The translations under genes were made by a program, and so were the position numbers. DNA of 57,309 nucleotides from Phoronis australis (taxonomy: Eukaryota; Phoronida; Phoronidae), in assembly GCA_002633005.1 (NCBI GenBank), contig NMRA01001095.1, positions 1 through 57,309 of the forward strand, given 5' to 3'. Shown one piece after another: positions 1 to 11,900 of the stretch; the first letter of the stretch is position 1; the number at the start of each line of letters is the position of its first letter. Under the pieces are notes generated by a model. That model saw nothing but the letters and a program-made list of their open reading frames with translations. It searched no databases and was not told the origin of the DNA.

Positions 1-1717
1 CTTCAGTTTGGAGACACAAACTTTATCAAGAAGAGTTTCTAGAGCAGGGTTGTTAGAATGTCAATATTTGCATAGAATTTCATAAATATGTTGGTTTCCT
101 GAATAACCTCTTCTTCCCAATTGATTTTAGTATTGGCAGATTTCCTCTGAATACTTGGCAGTGTCGGACTTACATGTGTATCAAGGGACATTTCCCCCTA
201 CTGCCCCTCCAAGAGGGGGTGCTGTCTGAAATGGGACACCATAATATAAAAAGGTAAACATCATTAAGCTTGGAAATAAATGTCAGTTCATTCCACCGTC
301 GTGTGGTCAGACGACGCTGCGGGAAGTGATCTTTCTAAACATGAAAGCCGGTTGCACGATTTCACAAAAACAGGAAAATAGATGAAATCGAGTCCAGTAT
401 TTATCCCTCCCTCCGTGAGCGCCCCCTCAAGAATGTGTCAACAAAAACATATAAAGTGGCCAAATGAGTGTCATCAATAGCTTCCTTCAAGGGCTGGGCT
501 ACTAGATATAAACAAATCTATATTTTCAAAAATCTGGAAATGCGCAACAATTGGTGTTATGTGTCAGGGTCATCAGTTTTTTTCTCATGTGATGTACAAG
601 TTCGAGAAAAAATAGAGCGACAGTTGTCTCCATTACCCCTGCCGAGAGGGGTGCCTCTGAAAAATATAGTTCTGCATTCATGAAATTGTAATGTCAAAGT
701 TTAAAATCCAGTAAATTAATACGCCCCAAAAAGCTTCACTTTACAAATTTTCTAATTTTTTAGAACTGCATGTGTGAATGAATAAGTGCACAATTTCAAG
801 TGCACTTAGACAAACTTTGCTTCCAAAACTGATACTGAGTTGTCGAATGTTCTCCCAAATTTTCTCTCTTCTCCGTATTTCGCAGTCTTTCCTTTCTCGA
901 CTGTCCCGGGCCCCACGCCTGGGTCGTTTGCCACAGTTTAACCCTGACGCATCCCGCTTTTTACAGCCCTGAAACAGGATCATTGTGCACGCTTAAAAAT
1001 GTTTCTAATGTCAATTATAAACTTCCAATCACTGTTTGTATTTTATATTACTAAGCAATTACAACAAAGTACTTGGCACTTGGCAACAAAAATGCACATT
1101 TTCATTTGAACTGCTATTCGTAAAATCAAAAAAGACCTAAATTTTGACCATTATTAGTGTAACTTTTATTCATCGCGTACATGTACATACTTCAAAAGTC
1201 ATCTTGGTACGGCTTACTATATCCTTACCAATAAGATACATGTACTTAAATTAGGGGTTACGACAAAACAAATGCCCCCACTTCGTTGGGGCAATTTTAT
1301 TTCTTGGGAAATTAGGTTTTGGACTAGGAGATGAATATTTTTAAACTGAAATTTTTGCATGCATCAAGCAAAAGTTTCATGGGGGTATAAAAAGAAAAGG
1401 AGAGGTCAATGTATTATGATGGTTGATATTGTTTGATGTACATGTAGATCTGAACGCACTATTACAATTTCAGCCAATTCTGTGACGGTCATGTAGATTT
1501 ATTTTACATAGGTTCTCTCAGAAATTGCTACTTAAGGTCTGTTTTCATGTTAAACGTTTCTTAGGTTTATCCACTTATCTCAGCTGTAGGTTCAATATGT
1601 TATACAAAAAAAGGCACACGACGAGATTGAAGTTCATTTACAAATTTATCGCTTGATAACTACATTGTTGTGGCCATTAATATAAACATTTTAAATTTTA
1701 GTGTGTTTGTTTTGCAG
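1..1717. other. 5' flank / intron of RPTP gene, no exon recognised
   Basis: No coding exon is supported here. The short open frames lack family resemblance, splice-site support or codon structure. Two short GC-rich segments (about 195-235 and 625-665) resemble each other and may be a decayed low-copy repeat. Because the first recognisable RPTP exon starts in phase 1, this stretch is best read as intron of that gene, with the signal peptide and N-terminal domains lying upstream of the window. Confidence 0.5.
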
Positions 1718-2014
1718 AATTTGCTCGTCTTACCCATCCACCTAGTATATCTCGAAGTCTTAATGAGATAACTGTGACTTGGCCTCCGTGGTCAAACAAA
1801 ACTGACTATGGTGTAGGACCAGTTCACAAATACATTGTGGAGTATAAATTAACGACGGCCTCTGACTGGACACAAAGCGTTGAGATTGACAATGCTGTCA
1901 CGTCGTATTCAATTCCATCGACAGACGTCCAAAACCAGTACCAAATAAGGATTAGAATAAAAGTTGACATCAATGACGTTGGAAATCCAAGTGCTGAAGC
2001 GTCAGCGTGTGGAC
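1718..2014 (+). CDS. RPTP exon: FN3 domain 1
   Basis: The exon runs from acceptor tttgcag to donor gtaaga, phase 1 to phase 1, the classic FN3 module phase. It encodes one whole FN3 domain with the B-strand tryptophan (ITVTWPPW) and the Y/I/R-rich F strand ([10 protein letters not shown]). It is the first exon I can recognise. Its start phase shows that coding sequence lies upstream of the window. Confidence 0.85.
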
Positions 2015-5000
2015 GTAAGATATTGAAATGTCATGTTTAAAAATCATATATTTCAATCGATTTCATACGAGCAATGTCTAAACCACCTGTCCGATTGTCA
2101 CAAACACTGACCCAGCCACAACCGCTGGGTTTCTTTGGTGTGAAATATCTACTTTTAAATTCCTCGTACAATAAACGTGTCTGTCTCTGTCCTTAGAAAG
2201 TGTAGATGTTGTATGTTTTGAAGAGATAGCCCTGTATTGGTCTACGGCCAATCGTTTGCATTTGCCATCAGGCGACATTTGCTCGGTAACTTAAAATAAA
2301 TCTCTGCTACATATTCACTGAGGTTTGTGACAGTAAATGTTTAATTTCAGTTCCACTACTCCCAACCGTACATCTCGCCCTGGAATCAAGTGCAATTCGC
2401 GTCACGTGGAATGTAAGTTGATCGTTAAAAGTACATGTAAGGTTGGTTTTTGAGCCGGTAGACATAAAAACGAAGTCATCATTTATGTCAAACTGTCATT
2501 CAAGCCCCCACTGCACTTCCTGTTTGAGCTTCCTAATAATTTTGCAGTATCGGCGGCCAAGTTCAGGTTGCACGTTTCTTGTTTAAGAAATTCGCATTCC
2601 ATGTATGTGTTAATAGGAGAGATCGATTCCAAAAGAGCTCCAGCATTGTGTAGGACTCACTGGTCGTTCAACGTTGTAGGTGCCTGATTGGCGATGTGAC
2701 AAGGTAGGCACATACAGCCTGTTCTACAAAAACAGCTCAAACTCGGACTGGGCAAGGGAAGCTAACATACCGTCCAGCACGGTGGAAAGAGTGTTCCCTA
2801 CCTTAGCGTGCACTGAGTGGACATTTAAAATACAAGCACACAACAAAGAATTGAACTCGGACGTCTCACAAGAGATGTCGTTGACCACCCCCGAGAAAAG
2901 TGAGTGGACACCACGGGCATTTCGAGGGTGTTAGTTTTGATGATGTAGTTGTTGTCGTTGCTGTTTTTATTGTTTCTGTTGTCATTGTTTACAGTTTCGC
3001 TGGTGCACAACCATCGTTCCAAGTGTCTTTATTTTTTTTCGATTCTTTTTCAGCTCTTTTCCAATCCAAAATGACGTTTGGGTAGCTTCCTTGAATCACC
3101 AAATGAAATGAACCTCTTTACTTCGATATGCTCAATATATTTTAATCCTCTCATAACTTGCGTTGATGAAACTAAATCGTATTTCTGGTCAACGGAAAAT
3201 ATTAATTGTCCCAGGCCTATCTGGTTGTTATTGTTCTATCGAGCGATTAATATAGATTTCACGTCATTTCATTAACTTGCAGCTACTTTACAGCTTCAAT
3301 TACCCATTTAAGGGACCCTTAAAGACATGACTAAAAGTATAGGTATTCGTGGAATAACATATAGTTACTGGCGTTGTGACAGCCTAGTTTACTAAGAAAG
3401 TGTGTTTGGCAAATTTTATGGAATTTTTTGTTTGGGAGAAAAATGCTTTTGATTTTACGGATTTCCAACCTGCATTAAAGTTCATTGAAACATAAGTTTC
3501 TTCGGTATTTTTATAATTGGTAAACTTCATTTCGAATCGCGGTTCTCTTTTACTGTTACGTCCGCTCCATCCATTTTTGCGTTATCGGAAAGCGTACATT
3601 ATCTAAATCAAAATCACGCTAATGATCTTGACGTTTCTCAGCATTGATTAGGCTAAGCATTTAGCTATTTTCAAGGTCTGCATAAAATCTCCAAAAGCGA
3701 TTTCATACATCTTTTTGACTAAAAGCAGCACACGTAAAGCTTTTCTGATGAAGGTGTTTTGAGAGTTCCACTTTTCCAATCTTCTAGCAGGAAACTACGG
3801 TCTCATTTCCCTCAAAACTTCTGTCAATAAGGAATGAGATGAACATATAAATCTTGGAAGGGATTCTATGTTTGAAGGAACCTTTTACCATGTGATAACT
3901 TGTTGAATTATCAAATGGCTTACGATAGAGACGGTATGCTGTTTTATTAGTCCAGGATGTCAAGAGCACCCATCGTTGTTGAAATCAGTTTATAAATGAT
4001 GCGATGTGATTTATATGCCTTTTTAAATACCCTTTTAAGGGTCATTAAATTATCAAATCTTTTGTACCATTTTTTCAACTAATCTAAACAAATAATGAAG
4101 TTATGAATGTTTTAATAATTAAAATTGAAATTGATTGAGCGAATTACTTTTCTCTAGAAGCCAATAAAGTAGAGACTTTGACGAACTCATCAATCACGCA
4201 TGATACTATCAACCTAACATGGGCAGCACCAGTTAACAACGGGTGTACTGTGAAAAGCTACATAATCCAGTGCAAGCTCATCCAAGTGCTAGCGTGCAGT
4301 GTGGCGGACCAATCATCAGAGGACACCAAGACGGCCACAACTACTGAACTAACAATTTCATTGGACAACCTACGTCCGTACTCACGTTACGAAATTAGTT
4401 TACGAGCAAGAACGGAAACCTTGGATGGAGAGGAAGAAAGAATCACCATGGATACACATCATTACCGTTAGTAGATGGTGTTGAGGTGTACATATACTAA
4501 CTTATTACAACTATTTATTTCATTTAGTAACTTCTAAGAGAATCGTGTAGGTTGGGAGTTCAATAAATAAGATGAATTCACTAATTTTTGTACCTTCACG
4601 TGGATGGCAATCGAACATTAGAGAACCAAGGTAATATGTTGTTTGAATATTCTGTAATTGTCGATAGGACTGTAACAGTGTACGAGTTTTTATTTCAGTC
4701 CCATCTGAACCACCGACAAGTGTCAGGATTGCAGAACGTTCTAATAGCACATTGAAATTCAACTGGGAACGTCCACCCTGTTTATCAAGTAATGGTCCTA
4801 CTAACAACTTTGACTACCAGCTGCAAAAGCAAGCGTCACCTTGTCGTTCTAAGGAGTTTCTCAACGACTCAACCAATGTACTTTCAAAGACGTTTGACCG
4901 CCTCCAACCCCACGTGACCTACAGCTTCAGAGTGCGTGCATTAAATGGAGAGTTGGCTGGACCTTGGAGTAATTGGATGCGTAATGTTACTAACGAAAGT

Positions 5001-5869
5001 GGTAATACTTAATCTTTCACTTGTAATTGGACAGTGCCAAGTTTTCTCCTGTGACGAGAAACACCAAAATTAAGTGAACACTTGGGTGTAAATATAAACT
5101 CCGGTAAAAACTTCTTCATATAAACGGGGGCTTCAGATATCCAATTTTGTAAAGCACTTAAAGGAACTGTTGCTTTTCTTTTCTGTCACACGACCTCGAT
5201 GTAAATTTACATTTACTCGCGGTGTATATGTGCTTCGAATGAAATAAATTGTGCAAATACATGTATGAGATGAGTTACATGAGTTAATTTAAACAGTGAA
5301 CGCTGGACCACAATGAGTTTTGTTTATAAAATGCTTTGTAGAAAAACTTGACACCCCAGATTTCAGTGGCTGTTTCGCATGGTATTTACAATAAAAACTG
5401 AATCAAGGACTACGCCTTGATCCAGATACAAATTGCGTTTCTGAAAGCAGTTCTTTTGGCCTCAGGAGAAAACTTGACAACGACCAATGGCACTATAGCA
5501 GACTCCAAGGCTTCACCAATAAACTGACCAATGGTGTGGCTGGCATGCTTCTTCTAAACAATATATTTGTGCCAAGGTTAATGGACACGGATCGTGATGT
5601 TTTTTATGTAATGATAATGAGTGAATTTTAAAAACACCATAGTTGCTAAAAATAAACTATCGTGTTGGTCAAACAAGTGTCCATTGTTTTGGCATTATAT
5701 TAGAGTGAAGTTGAATAAAGTGTATTATTGAATAAGTGCAAGCGTCATATAGTAACTGTAATCCATTAAGTCATTTATGTAGGCTTCAGTCGTTATCATC
5801 AATAATCACGACATGACGACGTCCTCTCGGTTGGGTATGCACTTCCTAAGAAGTTGGCGAAAATCTTTG

Positions 5870-5902
<33 letters not shown>

Positions 5903-8900
5903 TTGCTAGAAGCCTGTCTTGTGACATTCAAATAAACCTACGATTGTCTTCTACTGCTACTCGTTATCGTACCGCTTTTTAAATGCTATAGCTCCACCAC
6001 CACCGAAGAACCTAAGCGTGGTAGACATGAACCCAACATTCGTCATCATTGGCTGGATTCCACCGTGTCCACCTAACGGCGTCATACGGGAATACCAACT
6101 TAAGTACAAAAGTCTTAACGACAATGACGACAACATAACCACTTGTGCGGACTGTTCTTCTTTTAAGCTTCTTAATTTGGAGATCAAAAGCACGTACGAG
6201 TTTAAGGTGAGGTTGAATTGCCTGTTCCTTCTAGTGTCTTTTGCACCCTTCTACGGAACTTGACTTATTACTTGAGAAGTTTTCGTGCATTTTGTTATCA
6301 TCATGGAATTCAGTTCAAATTCTATCTTAGATTATGCCACAATCAGTCCTGATACATCGATGTTCATATGTTCGTTCGAATGCTCTCATTGTTTAGAATC
6401 AATTATTGCTCAAAGCTTTCAACCATGAACCTAGAGTGATCTCTCGTGTCACCACGTACAGTCTGAGTGTTAATATTATCAATCGAAATTTGTACGATAT
6501 CACGTGGGAAGGAGAGATGTATATTTTGTTATCTAATTTACATGTTCCAGATTCGTGCAAAGACTACTCACTGGGGCATTTGGAGCATTCCAATTCATGA
6601 GACTGTTGAAGAGGGAGGTAGGGCTTGAACCTACGTCTTTGATGGCTTCACGTGGTCGTGTAAAGTCGCGCGATCTACGTAGCACGTCATGCACTTTCAC
6701 ATCGATAGTGTTTTTTTACCGGGTATTCTCATAGGCGTATTTCCGGAAATTCCCGGTACATGGTATTTAATGCTTTGAAGTCACCTCAGAGATGACATAT
6801 TTTGACCATTCAGTAAATTGAAAATCCTGAACGAGTCGCAAGTTTATGACAAGGGCAAAATCTCTTGGAAAATTCGTCAAAATTGAGGACTTGGGTCCGT
6901 GACAGCCCATTCGTTAATCATAACCATGTCAATTTCACAGGATTCTGGCTGTTTGGTCGTTCGTATTTATGTTTTGCAGACGACAAAATGTAAGGCGTAT
7001 GGATTTCTACTTTGTGATTCGTCCACGATATTAACCAGTAGTGCCGAACCACGTTCCATTTCATGTAGGGAAATCTAATACCACTTGTTCTTCGTTTACA
7101 TGTATGTATATTTCATGTATAGTTATGCCCAGAAGGGAAGTCAAATGCTGTATGTTCACCGATTGCACCACTTTCAGTTCCTGAAATGCCAGAAAGCGTT
7201 TGGTGCAAGGACGGAACAGCAAAGTCACTTACTGTTCACTGGGTTGAACCAAGTCGAAAAAATGGATTCTTAACACAATACAAGGTATATTAGCTCCTAT
7301 GTTCACGTTATAGTAATGAAAATACAGAAATTGTGATTATTTGCCGCAATTTGCTTACTGTTTTTGTAATATTGCTTTATTTATTAAAACAACGTGGAAT
7401 TGTTCACACCTTACTCTTCAAAAAAGTTTCAAAGCCCATAAAAAACAGTCTGGCGAAAAAAACTTCTGGTTCGTTCTATAAAGGATGTCAACAATCTCTT
7501 AAAGTGGTCTATGTGGCTACAACGGAGTTTAAACTCGTGACCGGCGTAGAGCGATGTACGTCGAGGACTGAGATGCGCAACGGCGGAGTGACATTCGTGA
7601 TTATGTCTAAAGATACTTGTGCGACACAACTGACCTATCGCCAGGAGTTTGAGTGACAGCTTAACTGACCATATAGAACTCATCATTCTTGAAACACCTT
7701 TGTTTCCAAGTCGCCATTATTTCTGACAAGCAACATGTTGCCGGATAAAGCTTATTGTATGTCGAGATTACGCAAGGGGGCGGAGCTTGCGATAGATCAA
7801 TTGCACATGCGAGCTTCGAAGAACACACCACTGCTCCATCAGCTCGAAATATTGAACCAATTCACGGCGTAGCATGCATACATGCCTACAAAAAAGACGG
7901 AAACCGAAAGTAAAATTTTCTGAAGTTATCTATGTCTTCACAATGCTTCGTGCACTTGATTTGTTGAACGATTGATTTTGAGATTCGTGTGTAAAAATTC
8001 TGTTCGTACGCAACATTCATGCTTCCGTGGTTTGTACGTATGATTCACTTGTACGAGTAGAGGATATAGAAAATCTGACCTATTCGTCCACTACCGAACA
8101 CAAAGATGTATTCAAAGAAAAATTACTTGTCATTTTTGTTCCATGCCGTCGTTACTTTTAGAACATCCAAACAGCAAATTTCAGCTCTTTAATAACTGTC
8201 CAGAAAAATGTTTCGACCTCAACGAATGGGGTTCAGGCTCAGGTTGTTCACGCTGTGGCGCTATGAGCGCTAAGACCGATGTTCTGCGCATGTTCGGTCT
8301 ATTCCTTGGTTGTTCACGATAAATTTTCTGACACTTGTGTTTCATTTGATCTGGATATGTCTGGCAAATATAGCTTGAAATCACTGAAAGAGTTACGGGA
8401 TGAGCTAAAACGGCGAGGGATTCGTACAAGCGGAAAGAAAAAAACCTGGCTGTGAGGTAAATGACTTCGAAGCGCGTTACATGACCTTTCGTATTTCGCG
8501 CATTTCGGACGGCGTGTTCTATTTACATTGTGTCTGCACGCCGCTGTGTCAATCCTTTGATTAGATCAAGCAGTTTACGCTCCTTTTTATGCGCCCACAT
8601 ATTTCCCATGTGAAATAGTCTGTTTATTGCTTTTCTCAATTGTGCATGTGATTAACGACAGTTCCCTGTAGTTGTTGTGTCTAAAATACAAGTAATTTCC
8701 TTAACTTCCGACACTGTAAAATTATTTTCTTAAAGGGACATTCCGTGACCGTCCTGAAGTTTCCTACTTTTTGAACCGTAAATACACCTTTAAAGTATTA
8801 GTGTCAAAAAGAATATTACTACAAAAATGCAAGACAAACTTTTATTTTACACTCAGACGTTGTCAACAATGCACTTAAAACGTGCTACACGAAGCGTTAC

Positions 8901-11900
8901 ACAACACTACACTCCGCTGATTGCTTCAAGCATTTTCTGACACGATGCAGCGGCGAAAGTTGCATAGTGTGAACACATTCTTATTAATTCTAGAGGCCAG
9001 ACAGGACTCCATATTAGACATAGGGTCTCTTAAAATTGTGTATGTCTTTGGGAGTCCTATAATGCGCTCGATGTGCACACGCTTCCTGGCGATCTTGCGG
9101 TCATTGAGCACCGACTTTCGCGACATCCTGTTCTTCCTCTTGAAGAAAGACGTCATGTTGATTGAAACCCTGTACGGAAGAAAGAGGTCATCCACTGTGA
9201 ACCCTTTATCCGCCAGGACCTCATCATGTGGTCACACAGTCTGGGAAGCCCCGACCGCTCCACAATTTGGCGGTCACTGGTCGATCCTCCATAAGCCGTC
9301 TACACATAACTGACGAGACCTCCAGGGCTAGCTCCCACTAAAATCTTCATCGTATTTCTGTTTTTATATGTAGAAAAAGTTGCCTGATGAACAACTGGTT
9401 GTTTCGGATTCTTGATCAAAAATTCGACTGTTCCATCAACAATTCCTCTTAGGATATTTGACCCTAAAATCACTTGGTGAAAAATATCTCACGAGCTCTC
9501 TTCTCGGCCACCAGGTGATTTTGTCCCATTGCTCATACATGAAATTCATCCAAGTGATGAAAATGTTGCTGAAATTTTTCTCACTAATGCCAAAAAATAC
9601 TCAGCTCTTTGTTCGCTGGATGGGTGCGGTGTTTAATGAGCGTGAGAAAAAAACTGATTCTCCACAGATATCCCATAGGGCACAACTCCGTTATAATAGT
9701 TAAGTACATTCACTGCTGGACCTAAACTAGCCAGAACCATTCTGAACTTGGAATATGACTCCAAGCCAGTGTAGGTGAAATCATCACATTTATCAGCACT
9801 ATAAAACTGACGAGGGTTGTCACTTTCATCGGTCTGAGTGGCAACTGTCGAAAGCATCTGTATGTTGGAAGATGCCTCAGGTTCCTCAGCTGAAAAAAAT
9901 AACTCAGCGGTTTGTTTTCAAATGACCAGCATGGAAGGAGGATAAATCACAAACACTAAAACAATAATGACAAATATGTCAAAGGCGTAGGAAGTGGGGG
10001 GTAAGGGGGCGCTCGTCCCCACACCCATGAAGTTGTGGGGTAGTGCCCCCCACTTAAGTGATCAAGAAAAAAATTAGCTCTCTACCACTTTGAAGAGTAT
10101 ATTTAACATCAAAACAACTCTATTCCCCCATTCACCAAACACTGTGACTGACAAATTTATTCAAAATCGCCTTTAGAAGACGTCAGTCTCTTACATACTT
10201 TCCACTCCAGTGTTACCTTGTTAACTTCTGTTCCCAAATGTTTTCACCTCCATCAGAAGAAAGCCTTCCAACGCGGATATATGAAGCCAAGTTTTAAGCA
10301 GTAGACCTTGTATAGTATTTCAAATATATTAGATTTTTTTGTTACAGTTTGTGCATTGTAGTGAACAGCATATTTTGAGAGTTTGAGTCACATTTAAAAG
10401 TGTTACCTTTTATGTCTGGCCCAATCTCCAAAACTTCCATGCCACCAACTGTCTCGTATGCTGCCTGTCTTTCGATCTCTCGCTGAACTTCACTTCCTTT
10501 CCGTCTATTCACTTGCATTGCCCGTGGTGTTTGGCTGTCGCAAGAATTTTTAAAGTGTGGGACAGCATCACTTTTAAGCTCTTTTTTACCTGGAGTATTT
10601 CCTAGACGATAAAAGTAATAAATTTAAAACTTTATAGGGATTGGTTTGGACATTCATTCACTCCCGCTTCAGTCCATTGTCAATTATGACCCACAGACTG
10701 GATATAAAAATGCTAATGTTCAGACTACATCATAACTGCATACCCAGGCCAGGTATACATAACCAAGTCAATAACTGAAACGTGACTTACCCCTAAGGCC
10801 ATACTTGGGACAGCAGAGTGCACTGCTCAGTTGGCGGCACGTTTATCTGCTAACATCTACTACGGATTCCCCTCTCTCATGTCAGAGCCGCAAGCTACTC
10901 CCTCTCAATTTCAAGTTATAAAACATGGGTACCTGAGCAGCAACAGTGTACTGATTGTAGGTTAAATAATATCTAAAGTTTTATTTACTTTGTTAGAGGA
11001 TAATCAGCGGCCCAGTATCTGCGATAATGCAACACTGCAACAGACGTTCAACTCCAATGTATTTGTCTCACGACTTAGAACTGTGTTGTAAGGTGGCTAC
11101 TGAGTGCCGTTCTAATACTGATGTCGTTTACAGCAACTTTCAGACAAAACCCAACGTGGAATGAACGAGCAAAAATATTTTCCGGTGTAAAATTACCGTA
11201 ATAGTTTAAGGTTTTGTAATCATCTTCATTGAAGTGGATCGAGCACACGCGAACAGACGGACACCGTTCCCAACGCTTGCCCGGGATTCCTGGTTGCTCT
11301 CGCTTAATAGCAACTATCCACTTCTTCAGCAACTCTGGATTCGTGTTTGGGAACTTATGTCCAACTTGTGTTGTGCAGCCTGGGACAGAACACTGCGGCA
11401 TACTCGCATTAACTTTATTAAGACTACGATAGACAAAGCACAACCAAATGACAAACACTAAGTGACTTCTGGTACAATCGATTGGCGCGCCATCTATACG
11501 TCACTTTGGAAGAGCCTGGACCCCATTGTTTTTTTCTTTTAGATATCATGGAAAGCTGAACATGAGAAGTCGTCGTTTGAGACCGTGGGACCAACTATCC
11601 GGAAGTTAAAAATTTCTAAGCTGAATCCAGGAACGCGATATACCATGCACGTGGAGGCGACAACTTCAGTTGGTTTTGGACCACCGGCGACTAAAATCTG
11701 TTGGACGAGTTTGTCTGGTAAGATATCGATATTGCACTTAATGTACCATTACAACATACTTCATTTCGCTACCAAACTCAAGTTTTGTTTTTGCAATTCC
11801 AGTACGTTTTCCCATAATCGGCTAACGTGGTGAAGAATAAATTATTTGGTAAATTATTTGGAACCATCATCCCCTTTAACGGTTCTTGTTGCATTGGTCG

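Larger units (their letters stand above)
8926..11401 (-). pseudogene. THAP-DDE transposase (IS4EU/Harbinger-like, DDE_Tnp_4), frameshifted
   Basis: A three-exon transposase gene in antisense inside an RPTP intron. Exon 1 (11401-11197) starts MPQCSVPGC and has VCSIHF, giving the C2CH zinc ligands of a THAP domain. Exon 2 (10601-10407) adds LKSDAVPHF, the end of the THAP fold. Exon 3 (9889-8926) has [18 protein letters not shown] and ENQFF (helix-turn-helix region), then [12 protein letters not shown], the first catalytic block [20 protein letters not shown] and the C-terminal RIHVER-like block [18 protein letters not shown]. Exon phases join exactly (phase 1 at both introns). At least four frameshifts in exon 3 break it, two of them extra bases in A/T runs. 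THAP binds DNA; the DDE domain would cut it. No clear terminal inverted repeats were found. Confidence 0.82.

Noticed and set aside
195-665. Two similar short GC-rich stretches that might be duplicated exons
   Set aside because: Frames contain stops, no splice sites agree in phase, and no domain is recognisable; more likely a decayed repeat.
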